DNA of 64,000 nucleotides. It comes from Acidobacteriota bacterium. Its GTDB lineage: Bacteria > Acidobacteriota > Terriglobia > Acidiferrales > UBA7541. The notes below the pieces were generated by a model. That model was not told the origin of the DNA, made no database searches, and saw only the letters and a list, made by a program, of their open reading frames with translations. The stretch is taken from positions 1-64,000 of the forward strand of contig JABCYZ010000012.1 in the NCBI GenBank assembly GCA_013289955.1, in the 5' to 3' direction. This document shows positions 35,363 through 43,883 of this stretch, piece after piece. A program made the position numbers and the translations under genes. The stretch's first letter is position 1, and each line of letters opens with the position of its first letter.

Positions 35363-38010
35363 AATCTCTTAGGCGGTTTTTCACGCGGCTCTTCCACTCG
35401 GCGGCCCGGCGCGACGAAGAAGAGCGCTTGCGAGAGGAGATTGCCGAGCACATCGCTCTGCAAACCGGCGAAAACCTTCGTCGAGGTTTGCCGCCCGTCG
35501 AAGCTAGGCGCCAGGCCATGCTGAAGTTTGGCGGGGTGGAGCCGATGAAAGAGGATTACCGAGCCGAGCGAGGACTTCTATGGATCGAGAATTTGGCGCG
35601 AGATGCCCGCTTTGCCCTCCGTCTGCTGCGCAAGTCTCCCATCTTTACGGCTACGGCCGTTGTGACGCTGGCATTGGCCATTGGCGCAAACACGGTGGTC
35701 TTCAGCGCTCTGAATGCCTGCTTGATCCGGCCGCTGAACGTGCCGCAGCCGGAGAGCCTCTATGGACTTCAGTTTGGCGAAGGCAGCAAAGGCGCGCAGT
35801 CGTATCCCAATTATCTGGATCTGCGCGATCAGAATAGCAGCTTCGATGGTTTGGCCGCGTATCACATGACCCGGGTGGGCTTGGACACTGGTCGAAACCC
35901 GTCCCGCGTCTGGCTCTATGAAGTGACCGGAAACTATTTCGACGTATTGCGCATTCAGCCGTATCTTGGCCGTTTCTTCCATTCCTCCGACGAGCACGGC
36001 GCCCGCAGCGCCACATACATCGTGCTCAGCTACGGGTACTGGCACAGTCATTTTCAGGATGATCCCGGTGCCGTAGGCCGTACCGTAGAAGTGAACAAGC
36101 GTCCATTCACGATCGTCGGTGTAGCTCCCCCGCAGTTTCAAGGGACCTTTTTGTTGCTCTCCCCCGATTTCTTTGTGCCCATCGTCAGCCTCGAGGACGA
36201 GGATTCCTTGCACACGCGCCGTGGCCGCTGGATTTTCGAGACCATCGGACATCTGAAAACAGGCGTGACTCCGGCCGAAGCCTCGGCCGATCTCAATTCC
36301 ATTGGCGCCTATCTCCAGACGACGTATCCCAAGGACAACGGCAAGATGAATATCTCACTGTCCCGCGCGGGTCTCTATGGCGAGACGTTTGAGCGGCCCC
36401 TGCGCGGCTTCGTTGCGGCTTTGATGCTGCTCGCGGGGTTAATTCTGCTGGCCGCCTGCGCCAACTTGGGCAGCCTCTTCGCCGCCCGCGCCGCCGATCG
36501 CTCCCGGGAAGTCGCCTTGCGACTCGCTCTCGGATCCAGTCGCTTTCGCATTCTGCGCCAGCTCTTCACCGAGGCTCTTCTGATTTCACTGGCCGGAGGC
36601 GCCTTCGGAATTTGGGGCGGCGCGATGCTCTTACGCCGGCTCAGCGCGTGGAACCCCTTCCCACAGCTTCCCACCAATGTGCCTGTAAATCCGGACGCAA
36701 ATGTCTACGCCGTCTCGGTGCTTCTGGCCTTCGTGAGCGGCATCCTCTTCGGGGCGGTGCCCGTCAGGCAGGTTTTGCACACCGATCCCTACGAACTCAT
36801 AAAGTCGGGCTCGCTGGCCAAGCTCGGGCGCCGCATCACCTTACGGGAGGTGTTGCTGGCCGTGCAAATTGCGATTTGCGCCGTGCTGGTCACCTCTTCG
36901 ATGGTAGCCGTGCGCGGGTTGCTGCGCTCGCTGCGGAGCGATTTCGGTTTTGAACCCGCGAACGTTCTGCTTCTAGACACGGATCTGGATATGGCGGGGT
37001 ACTCCGATCTAGCCGTGCCCGCCATGCAAAAGCGCATGCTCGAATCGATAGAGACGATTCCTGGCGTTGCTTCGGTAGCTTTGACGAATTGCGCTCCGTT
37101 GTCGAGTTGCGGGCGCCTCTCGAGGTCGTCCGTGTATACCGACGAGACGTCCGATCTGCTGCCTTCCAATGTTGCTGCCTCTTCCCTGAGGTTCCAGATC
37201 TCTCCCGAATTTTTTGCTGTGGCCGAAATGCCTGTCCTGGCCGGGAGGACGCTCACCTGGCATGACGACAAAAATGCACCGCTCGTCGCGGTGATCAACC
37301 AGGCATTCGCGCGCGAAGTATTCGGGGCGAGGGCGAATGCGCTCGGCCGGTACTATAAGACGTGGAATGGAACGCGCATTCAAGTCGTGGGCATCGTAAA
37401 GGACGGAAAATACACGAGCCTCACGGAAGATTCGCAGTCAGCGATGTTTTTGCCCATCCTGCAGGCGCCTTCGAGTGCAAGCTATCTCCTGGTGCGCTCA
37501 GAGCGCAATCCCGAGCAACTGGCCGCGGCCGTCCGGAGCAGGCTGCGAGAACTCGATGCGGGGTTGCCCGTTTTCCTCCAAACGTGGCCCGAGGCGCTGG
37601 ATCGCGTTCTGTTCGGCTCACGTTTAGCCACCGTAGCACTGGGAGTGCTCGGCGCACTCGGCGCCATCCTCTCGATTACCGGGATTTTTGGAATGGCGGC
37701 GTACTCGGTCAGCAGGAGGCTGCGAGAATTGGGAATCCGGATGGCCCTTGGCGCGCGGCGTAAGGAAGTATTGCAGGCGGCGCTCGGACGAGCCATCAAG
37801 CTGCTGGCGTTCGGATCTGCGGCCGGATTGCTGCTAGGAATTCTGGCGAGCCGCGTTCTGGCTTCTATCGTGTATCAGGCAACTCCCCGCGATCCTCTCG
37901 TCTTGGCAGGCGTTGTCTTGTCGATGTCCCTGCTGGGGCTGGTTGCTACGTGGATTCCCGCGCAACGCGCGCTATCGATCGATCCCGCGATACTGCTGCG
38001 CGAGGAATGA
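35359..38010 (+). CDS. ADOP-family (MacB/FtsX-like) ABC transporter permease
   Basis: An 883-residue protein. It has an N-terminal cytoplasmic helical segment (DEEERLREEIAEHIALQTGENLRRG, then ARRQAMLKFGGVEPM). After a first membrane helix (TATAVVTLALAIGANTVVFSAL) comes a MacB-type periplasmic domain. A first FtsX core (ALMLLAGLILLAACANLGSLFAARAADR) follows, then a second periplasmic domain, and a final FtsX core (LGALGAILSITGIFGMAAYSVSRRLRELGIRMALGARRKEV). This duplicated plan is the acidobacterial duplicated orphan permease. There is no ATPase gene beside it. The family may move lipoproteins, peptides or antibiotics or transmit mechanical signals; substrate unknown. Its PadR partner is broken. 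Confidence 0.9.
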   Translation: MKSLRRFFTRLFHSAARRDEEERLREEIAEHIALQTGENLRRGLPPVEARRQAMLKFGGVEPMKEDYRAERGLLWIENLARDARFALRLLRKSPIFTATAVVTLALAIGANTVVFSALNACLIRPLNVPQPESLYGLQFGEGSKGAQSYPNYLDLRDQNSSFDGLAAYHMTRVGLDTGRNPSRVWLYEVTGNYFDVLRIQPYLGRFFHSSDEHGARSATYIVLSYGYWHSHFQDDPGAVGRTVEVNKRPFTIVGVAPPQFQGTFLLLSPDFFVPIVSLEDEDSLHTRRGRWIFETIGHLKTGVTPAEASADLNSIGAYLQTTYPKDNGKMNISLSRAGLYGETFERPLRGFVAALMLLAGLILLAACANLGSLFAARAADRSREVALRLALGSSRFRILRQLFTEALLISLAGGAFGIWGGAMLLRRLSAWNPFPQLPTNVPVNPDANVYAVSVLLAFVSGILFGAVPVRQVLHTDPYELIKSGSLAKLGRRITLREVLLAVQIAICAVLVTSSMVAVRGLLRSLRSDFGFEPANVLLLDTDLDMAGYSDLAVPAMQKRMLESIETIPGVASVALTNCAPLSSCGRLSRSSVYTDETSDLLPSNVAASSLRFQISPEFFAVAEMPVLAGRTLTWHDDKNAPLVAVINQAFAREVFGARANALGRYYKTWNGTRIQVVGIVKDGKYTSLTEDSQSAMFLPILQAPSSASYLLVRSERNPEQLAAAVRSRLRELDAGLPVFLQTWPEALDRVLFGSRLATVALGVLGALGAILSITGIFGMAAYSVSRRLRELGIRMALGARRKEVLQAALGRAIKLLAFGSAAGLLLGILASRVLASIVYQATPRDPLVLAGVVLSMSLLGLVATWIPAQRALSIDPAILLREE

Positions 38011-38133
38011 ACCGGCTTTGGCAAAACCTCTGCTTCGGTCACCTGGCCGGTCGCGAACGATCGGGGTCCTTCATCCGCGCCGCAGCCGAACAGCGGTCCT
38101 CCGGACCCTTTGAGAAAACGATTCTTCCGGCGG

Positions 38134-40161
38134 TCATGCTGACGGGTGCTTCAGGATATCTGCCAAAGCGTGCAACCGCATCGAGTCCGCCGGACTTTTC
38201 GCGGATGCGGCGCTCCTTTCGACGGACGGTGCCAGGCCCTTCAACTTGCCAAGCTTGTTCCTGCTCATCGCCGCTCGGAGAGCTGCGATCTGGTCGCCAG
38301 GCAAAGCCTCGGACCGCTCCAGTTGGTCCAGATACGCCTTCGCCACGATCAGCTTCGCCGGCCACTCGATTTTCTGCTGATTCTGCACATTCAGCTCGGC
38401 GACACGAACCGATTTCGCCGCGTCGATTTCGTTCTGGGTCAGAAACTTGGTCGGCGTCAGTTCAAAAACGTCCAGCCCGCGCGCAATCTCCGAGCCGTAA
38501 ATACTTCCGTTGTACCAGTAAGCGGACCAGTCACCGCCCAGCACCAGCATCTTCGGGTCAATCGGCCCGCGGTCGAAGTATGCGATCTCGAATGGATGGG
38601 CTATGTCGGTGAAGTCAACAACGGAGATGCCGCCCTGGTACCAAGCCTGCACTTCGATATCGCGCCCGGGAACCGGGACCAGCGACCCGTTGTGCGCCAC
38701 GCAGTTCTCCGTGTCGCCCTGCGCGGCCGGCAACTTGTAATAACTCGCGAACGTCAACTTGTCGTCCTTCAGGTTGAAGAGCGCATCCGCGCCCCACTTC
38801 ATGGGGTCGTTCGGACGGCACCGTGCTCCGAGCCCACCCCCCCATTCGTCTGTGAACACGACTTTGGTTCCGTCATTCGAGAACGAAGCCGAGTGCCAAT
38901 AGGAGTAGTTCGGGTCGTTCACCGCATCCAACCGCTTCGGATGTACGGGGTCCTTGACGTCGAGAATAATTCCATTTCCGGAGCACGCGCCTGCCGCCAA
39001 CCCGATCGCTGAGTACACCGTAATGTCATGACACTGGTTCGTGTCCGCCGGTTTCTCCTCGTCTTTGCCATGGCTGCCGCCGTTGTTTAGGCCGTTCAGC
39101 GCACCCGTCCGCGGATCGATAAACACGCGAGGACTCGACACCACCTTCGCGTCCTGCGGCGCAGCCACCGGTACCTTGATCACGTCGATACGAAACAGCG
39201 CCGTATTGGGGTCCTTATCCGGCTGTTCGCCCGAGCACCCGGCCAGCTCTTCCGGTTGACGCACAAACGATGTTCCCGAGACGTAGATATAAACGTTGTC
39301 CTTGTCGTTCAGATCTTGCACAAGAGTATGCGTGTGCGAGCCGCGGCACGTCTGCACCGCCGCCACTTGCCTGGGATTCTTGATGTCCGAGATGTCGAAG
39401 ATTCTCACGCCGCGGAAACGATCCTTTTGCGCTGCCGGCAAGCGGCGCTTTTTTTCTTCACCGGGAGCCGGAGGAGGTGGCGGAGGCTCCGGCGGAAACC
39501 CCTGCGCGCTGCAATCCAAGCGTCCATTCGGCATTTCCACCGACATGAACAGCAGGTTTTTATAAACCGAAACGTCACCCTGTCCGCCCGGGCAGACGAG
39601 AGAAGTCAGCAAGGTGGTGTTCGCCGGATGGGAGATGTCAAAGATATTCACACCATAAAAATTCCCCAGGAAAAGGTGGTTGCCCTGGAACGCAATGTCC
39701 GAATTCGCGAAAGCGAGCTGCGCGATGACCAACTGCATGGGCTTCGCCATCTTCGAGCTGTTGCCTATACCGAGCTGAGCAATCATCTTCTGGACCTTTG
39801 GATCATCTGCCTCAGCGGATCCGAGTTGAAACGCGTCGGGCTTCTTGACCAGCACGAGGTGCTTGATGCCCATCGACGCTTCCCCCGCGTCATACAGCCC
39901 CGGCGTCAGCTTGAAGCGCGGATCATTCACATCTGCCCCCGTCATCCCGGCCGGCAGCGGCGGAGCCGGCTGCGGAGCAAACGGATTCTCTTCTGCTTCC
40001 GGCGCCTTCTCGGGTTCCTGCCCGGGCGCTACCGTGGCAGGCTTCTGAGCCTGGGGCGGCGTCAGCGGCGCAGCTGTCTGCGCCTCCGTCCGGCTGCCAC
40101 CGGAACATAAAAAGATCGCGGCCACCGCCACACGAATAGCAACGCTCGGCACTCGGATCAT
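38134..40161 (-). CDS. exported LVIVD-repeat beta-propeller-like protein
   Basis: A 675-residue protein with a signal peptide (IRVAVAAIFLCSGGSRTEA). A Pro/Ala-rich linker extends to about residue 72, and then come LVIVD-type repeats. Repeat cores are visible as FYGVNIFDISHPANTTLL, FRGVRIFDISDIKNPRQVA, GIILDVKDPVHPKRLDAV and GGISVVDFTDIAHPFEIAYF. LVIVD repeats form a surface or periplasmic beta-propeller of unknown ligand. The PPPPPP and KKRR inserts between repeats are unusual. The ATG overlaps the stop codon of the DUF305 gene (ATGA at 40158-40161), so the two are translationally coupled. Confidence 0.87.
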   Translation of the reverse strand: MIRVPSVAIRVAVAAIFLCSGGSRTEAQTAAPLTPPQAQKPATVAPGQEPEKAPEAEENPFAPQPAPPLPAGMTGADVNDPRFKLTPGLYDAGEASMGIKHLVLVKKPDAFQLGSAEADDPKVQKMIAQLGIGNSSKMAKPMQLVIAQLAFANSDIAFQGNHLFLGNFYGVNIFDISHPANTTLLTSLVCPGGQGDVSVYKNLLFMSVEMPNGRLDCSAQGFPPEPPPPPPAPGEEKKRRLPAAQKDRFRGVRIFDISDIKNPRQVAAVQTCRGSHTHTLVQDLNDKDNVYIYVSGTSFVRQPEELAGCSGEQPDKDPNTALFRIDVIKVPVAAPQDAKVVSSPRVFIDPRTGALNGLNNGGSHGKDEEKPADTNQCHDITVYSAIGLAAGACSGNGIILDVKDPVHPKRLDAVNDPNYSYWHSASFSNDGTKVVFTDEWGGGLGARCRPNDPMKWGADALFNLKDDKLTFASYYKLPAAQGDTENCVAHNGSLVPVPGRDIEVQAWYQGGISVVDFTDIAHPFEIAYFDRGPIDPKMLVLGGDWSAYWYNGSIYGSEIARGLDVFELTPTKFLTQNEIDAAKSVRVAELNVQNQQKIEWPAKLIVAKAYLDQLERSEALPGDQIAALRAAMSRNKLGKLKGLAPSVERSAASAKSPADSMRLHALADILKHPSA

Positions 40162-40865
40162 CGTTTCTCCTCTACCGGTTTTTTCTCTAACATACTCTGC
40201 ATAATCTTGATCTCCGCCCGCTGCGTGTTATCCGCATCGGTCGCGAAGTCGAATAGATCGGCGTCCTGCCCCGCACCCGCCGTGTCGAACAATTCCTTCA
40301 CCATGGTCAGCGCGCCGCCGTGGTGCTGAATCATCCCCTTCAAAAATAATCGGTCAAACTCCGCGCCCTTGGCCTTCCGCAGCGCCTCCATCTGCTCCGG
40401 CGTGAGCATTCCGGGCATAAGCGCCATCGGTTGCCCCGACCGGTCCATCTCCGGCATGCCCGGCATGGCCATCGAAATTGCCTCTCCCCGCGCCGCCAGC
40501 CAACGCTGCATAAACTTGATCTCGTCCGACTGCGAGCTGCTGATGCGCGCCCCCAGCGACCGCAAATCCTTATTCTCCGTATGCGTCACAATCAGCGCGG
40601 TCATCTCCACAGCCTGCGCATGATGCATGATCATCCCCTGCATGAACTCCACGTCCGCCTCGGACCGCGGCGGCAGCGCGCCCTTGGTCGAAGGGGCCAG
40701 CGTCCTACTCGGCTTGCCAGGCGCGCCCGGCTGCACCACGACAGGCGCCGCAGCATCTGTCTGCAGTTCCCGCGTAGCCGCGAAGACGGGAGCCGGCGTA
40801 GAGAAAAAACCTGTGGCCAGCAACAGGCCACACTGCAGCGCTCGAAGTTTCCGTGCGATCCCCAT
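40158..40865 (-). CDS. exported DUF305 protein with paired His motifs
   Basis: The ATG at 40865 gives 235 residues starting with a signal peptide (ALQCGLLLATGFFSTPAPVFA); a TTG at 40886 is an alternative. The DUF305 domain carries two copies of the ferritin-like helix motif: DVEFMQGMIMHHAQAVEMTAL and FDRLFLKGMIQHHGGALTMVKEL. Methionines are abundant (MAMPGMPEMD, LMPGML). The His/Met richness suggests copper or another metal in the periplasm. It overlaps the LVIVD gene and precedes it in the operon, so both products may act together outside the cytoplasm. Confidence 0.87.
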   Translation of the reverse strand: MGIARKLRALQCGLLLATGFFSTPAPVFAATRELQTDAAAPVVVQPGAPGKPSRTLAPSTKGALPPRSEADVEFMQGMIMHHAQAVEMTALIVTHTENKDLRSLGARISSSQSDEIKFMQRWLAARGEAISMAMPGMPEMDRSGQPMALMPGMLTPEQMEALRKAKGAEFDRLFLKGMIQHHGGALTMVKELFDTAGAGQDADLFDFATDADNTQRAEIKIMQSMLEKKPVEEKR

Positions 40866-41186
40866 GGAATGTGGAGTTAGTGCCAATCCAACGCTCAGAT
40901 TTAGATACGGCGTAGAACCAAGCCGGAGGCCATAGGCACGAATTCAGATTCCGCGGGCCTTCGCGCATCTCCCAAACGCTACGGGCGCCCGAGAACCCAC
41001 GCCGGCAATCACTCCGAAGCCGCAGCATAGACCAAAAGTGCGGGTGATAGCAACGCTTAGAGCGCGAAAAGAATCGTTAAGGGCGGGTGAGAAATGTCAC
41101 CAACACCAGAAAATGGCGCGGCAGAAGGCCGGTCGTTTCCGTGCACTCCGGCCACGCGAATCTCGTCGCTCGTCCCGCGGCGAGCC

Positions 41187-43865
41187 CTACTCCGAGCGCA
41201 GCGCTACCAGCGGATCCACTTCTGTTGCGCGCCGAGCCGGCAAATAACACGCCGCCAACCCAACTCCTACGACCAGCGCCGCCACCGCTCCAAACGTCCA
41301 CGGATCCGTCGCCGAAACTCCCCAAATCTGGCTGCTCAAAAACCGCGTCAGCCCAAGACTTGCCAGCAGCCCGATAGAAATTCCCACAACGAGCAGCGCG
41401 AATCCCTTCCTCAGCACCATCCGCAATATCTCCCCCTGCTGCGCCCCCAGCGCCATACGCACGCCAATCTCCTGCGTCCCGAGCGATACCGTATACGCCA
41501 TCACGCTGAACACCCCGATCACCACCAGCAGCAGCGCAATCCCCGCCACGCCGGTAAATGTCGTCAATCCAAACTCGTGCGCCGAGTATGTCAGCCCGTA
41601 AAACAGATCAATGTACGGGCCCGTCTGCGGCGAAAAAATTGCATCGCGGTCCACTGCCCACACCTCCTGCCGCACCGCATTCAGCAAAAGCGCCGGGTTG
41701 CCCCTCGTCTTCAAGAAAAATAATCCGCCCCCACGGATCGTGTAAGGGATGAACGCCATCGAAACCACCGGCACTTGCGGCCCAAAATCCTTTATGTCCC
41801 GCACCACTCCGATCACTTGAAAATATTTGTCACCCGCCGGCTTCACCTTCTCATCAAATCCCTTCGCCTGGATTTGCCGCCCTAGTGGATTTTCACCTCC
41901 AAAAAAATGCGTCGCCATCGTCTGATTGATGACAGCGACCGGCTGGGCGTCATCCACGTCGGCTTCCGAGAGCCACCTTCCACTGGACATCTGCATCTCG
42001 AGAGTTCGCAGCAGGTTCTCGCTACAACCGTCAAACCCAGCTCTTTCAGAATGCGCCGAGCGGGACACAATGGCTTCATACCGCCTTCCTGCGTTATAAC
42101 CCGGCAGCGAATTGTTCACCGCTACTTCAGTCACGTCCGGCAGCGACTTCAATCGCTCACCAACCTTTTTCCAATTGTCCTCTTGGAACTTCCCGACGTC
42201 CCCGGCCCCACGCGAAAGCCCCGGCGCGAGAAAGAAAAGGTTCTTCTCGTTGAATCCCAAGTCGATATGCGTCAATTCGTAGAAGCTCCGAATCATCAGC
42301 CCCGCGCCAGTCAACAACACCATCGAAAGCGCCACTTCCGTGACCACCAACCCGGCGCGGAATCTCCCATGCCGGAAGCTTCCGCCCGTGCCCTTGCCGC
42401 TTCCGGCCAGCATCGGTTGCAAATCGCGCGCTACCGAGCGCACCGCCGGCGCCAGTCCAGAAAGAAGCGTCGTCAGTGCCGTAATGGCCAGCAGGAAACA
42501 CAGAACCGTCGGATCCAGACCGATGACCGCCTCCCCTCCGACTCCCTGTCCCTTGTGCGGAACCGCCGCGGCTACAAGTTTCAATCCGAAATACGCAAAC
42601 ACGCAGCCCGCAGCGCACGCTCCCGTCGCCAGCACGGCACTCTCGACGAGGAGCTGCCGCACCAGTCTCCCGCGCGTCGCGCCAAGCGCGGCCCGCAGCG
42701 CAATCTCTTTTTCCCGCGCCGCGCCTCGCGCCAAGAGCAAATTCGCAACGCCGCTGCACGCAATCAAAACCAGCAGCATCACGCCTGCCAGGAGGTCGTA
42801 CAGCATGTGCTTGATGTCGAAGTGTTCGGTCTCCGGCCCGCCCGCGCTCCCGATTCCCCACGGTCCCATCAAAAAATCCGTCGCCGACTGTACTCGCGCC
42901 GTGAAATGTTTTGGAAAATCCCCGGGTTTGTTTTTCGCCAGACCCTTGACGACCACGTCCAGCTCCGCCGACGCCGCCGCAATACTTACACCGGGCTTCA
43001 GCCTCGCCATGAGCATGCCGATGTACGGCTCATCCCCGCTTCGTGCTGCGTTCGGCGCGTCCGGGATCGGAACCCACAGTTGTTGCGACGCGCCATATGC
43101 CTGGAATCGCTGCGGCATTACACCCACCAGGGTGCGCGGCTCACCGTTCAAAAGAAAACCCTTGCCGAGAACCTGAGGGTCCGCGGCAAACTCCGCCACC
43201 CAGGTTCTATAGTTCATCACAACAATTGGCGCAGCCCCCGGCCTGGCATCTCCCGCGATAATCCCGCGCCCCATCAGCGGCGGCACACCATAAAACTCAA
43301 ACGCGTTGCCTGTAACGTGCGCGACATGAACCTGGTGATTTTCCTTCCCATCCTTCAGCAATTCGTTGCCGGGCGTCGATCCAACAATGTCCTCGAAAAC
43401 GCTGGTTCCGGCGCGTATCGCGTCGAGGTCCGCCAAAGAACCGCCCAGCGGCTCCAAACTGAACTCCGGAGGCCCGCTGGCCTCCCCGTTTTGCACCGCC
43501 AAAACCACCAATCGCCCCGCACCCCGAGCCGCGAAAGCATTGAATAAAAGATTGTAAAAGGCGCTGAACGCCACCGTTGCCGCCGCAATCCCCAGCGCCA
43601 TCGCGAACACCGCCGTGCCCACGAATCTCCGGTCTTTGCGGAGGCTGCGAAAGGCGTACCGAAAATCGCGGAACAGACTGTCCCAGTGAGTCACCCACCT
43701 CGTTTCGCGCACCTCTTCTTTGAAACGTTCCATTCCGCCGAATTCGATCCGCGCTCGTCGCTCCGCTTCTCCGCGCGAAAGACCCGAACGTTCCAGATCG
43801 TCCGCGCGGTTCTGGATGTGCAGACGCATCTCCTCGTCCAACTCATCATTGCTACGCTTGCCCAT
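41187..43865 (-). CDS. ADOP-family permease, second copy of tandem pair
   Basis: The ATG at 43865, five bases after GGGAG, gives 892 residues; a TTG at 43877 is an alternative. The layout is N-terminal helical segment (LDEEMRLHIQNRADDLERSGLSR), first helix region (AVFAMALGIAAATVAFSAFYNLL), MacB-type domain, FtsX core (LIACSGVANLLLARGAAREKEIALRAALG), second periplasmic domain, and final FtsX core (VIGVFSVMAYTVSLGTQEIGVRMALGAQQGEILR) ending VDPLVALRSE. It starts just after the stop of the upstream ADOP gene and is closely related to it along its length, so the pair looks like a tandem duplication. No ATPase gene is nearby. Confidence 0.9.
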   Translation of the reverse strand: MGKRSNDELDEEMRLHIQNRADDLERSGLSRGEAERRARIEFGGMERFKEEVRETRWVTHWDSLFRDFRYAFRSLRKDRRFVGTAVFAMALGIAAATVAFSAFYNLLFNAFAARGAGRLVVLAVQNGEASGPPEFSLEPLGGSLADLDAIRAGTSVFEDIVGSTPGNELLKDGKENHQVHVAHVTGNAFEFYGVPPLMGRGIIAGDARPGAAPIVVMNYRTWVAEFAADPQVLGKGFLLNGEPRTLVGVMPQRFQAYGASQQLWVPIPDAPNAARSGDEPYIGMLMARLKPGVSIAAASAELDVVVKGLAKNKPGDFPKHFTARVQSATDFLMGPWGIGSAGGPETEHFDIKHMLYDLLAGVMLLVLIACSGVANLLLARGAAREKEIALRAALGATRGRLVRQLLVESAVLATGACAAGCVFAYFGLKLVAAAVPHKGQGVGGEAVIGLDPTVLCFLLAITALTTLLSGLAPAVRSVARDLQPMLAGSGKGTGGSFRHGRFRAGLVVTEVALSMVLLTGAGLMIRSFYELTHIDLGFNEKNLFFLAPGLSRGAGDVGKFQEDNWKKVGERLKSLPDVTEVAVNNSLPGYNAGRRYEAIVSRSAHSERAGFDGCSENLLRTLEMQMSSGRWLSEADVDDAQPVAVINQTMATHFFGGENPLGRQIQAKGFDEKVKPAGDKYFQVIGVVRDIKDFGPQVPVVSMAFIPYTIRGGGLFFLKTRGNPALLLNAVRQEVWAVDRDAIFSPQTGPYIDLFYGLTYSAHEFGLTTFTGVAGIALLLVVIGVFSVMAYTVSLGTQEIGVRMALGAQQGEILRMVLRKGFALLVVGISIGLLASLGLTRFLSSQIWGVSATDPWTFGAVAALVVGVGLAACYLPARRATEVDPLVALRSE

Positions 43866-43883
43866 TCCGGCTCCCAACGAACC

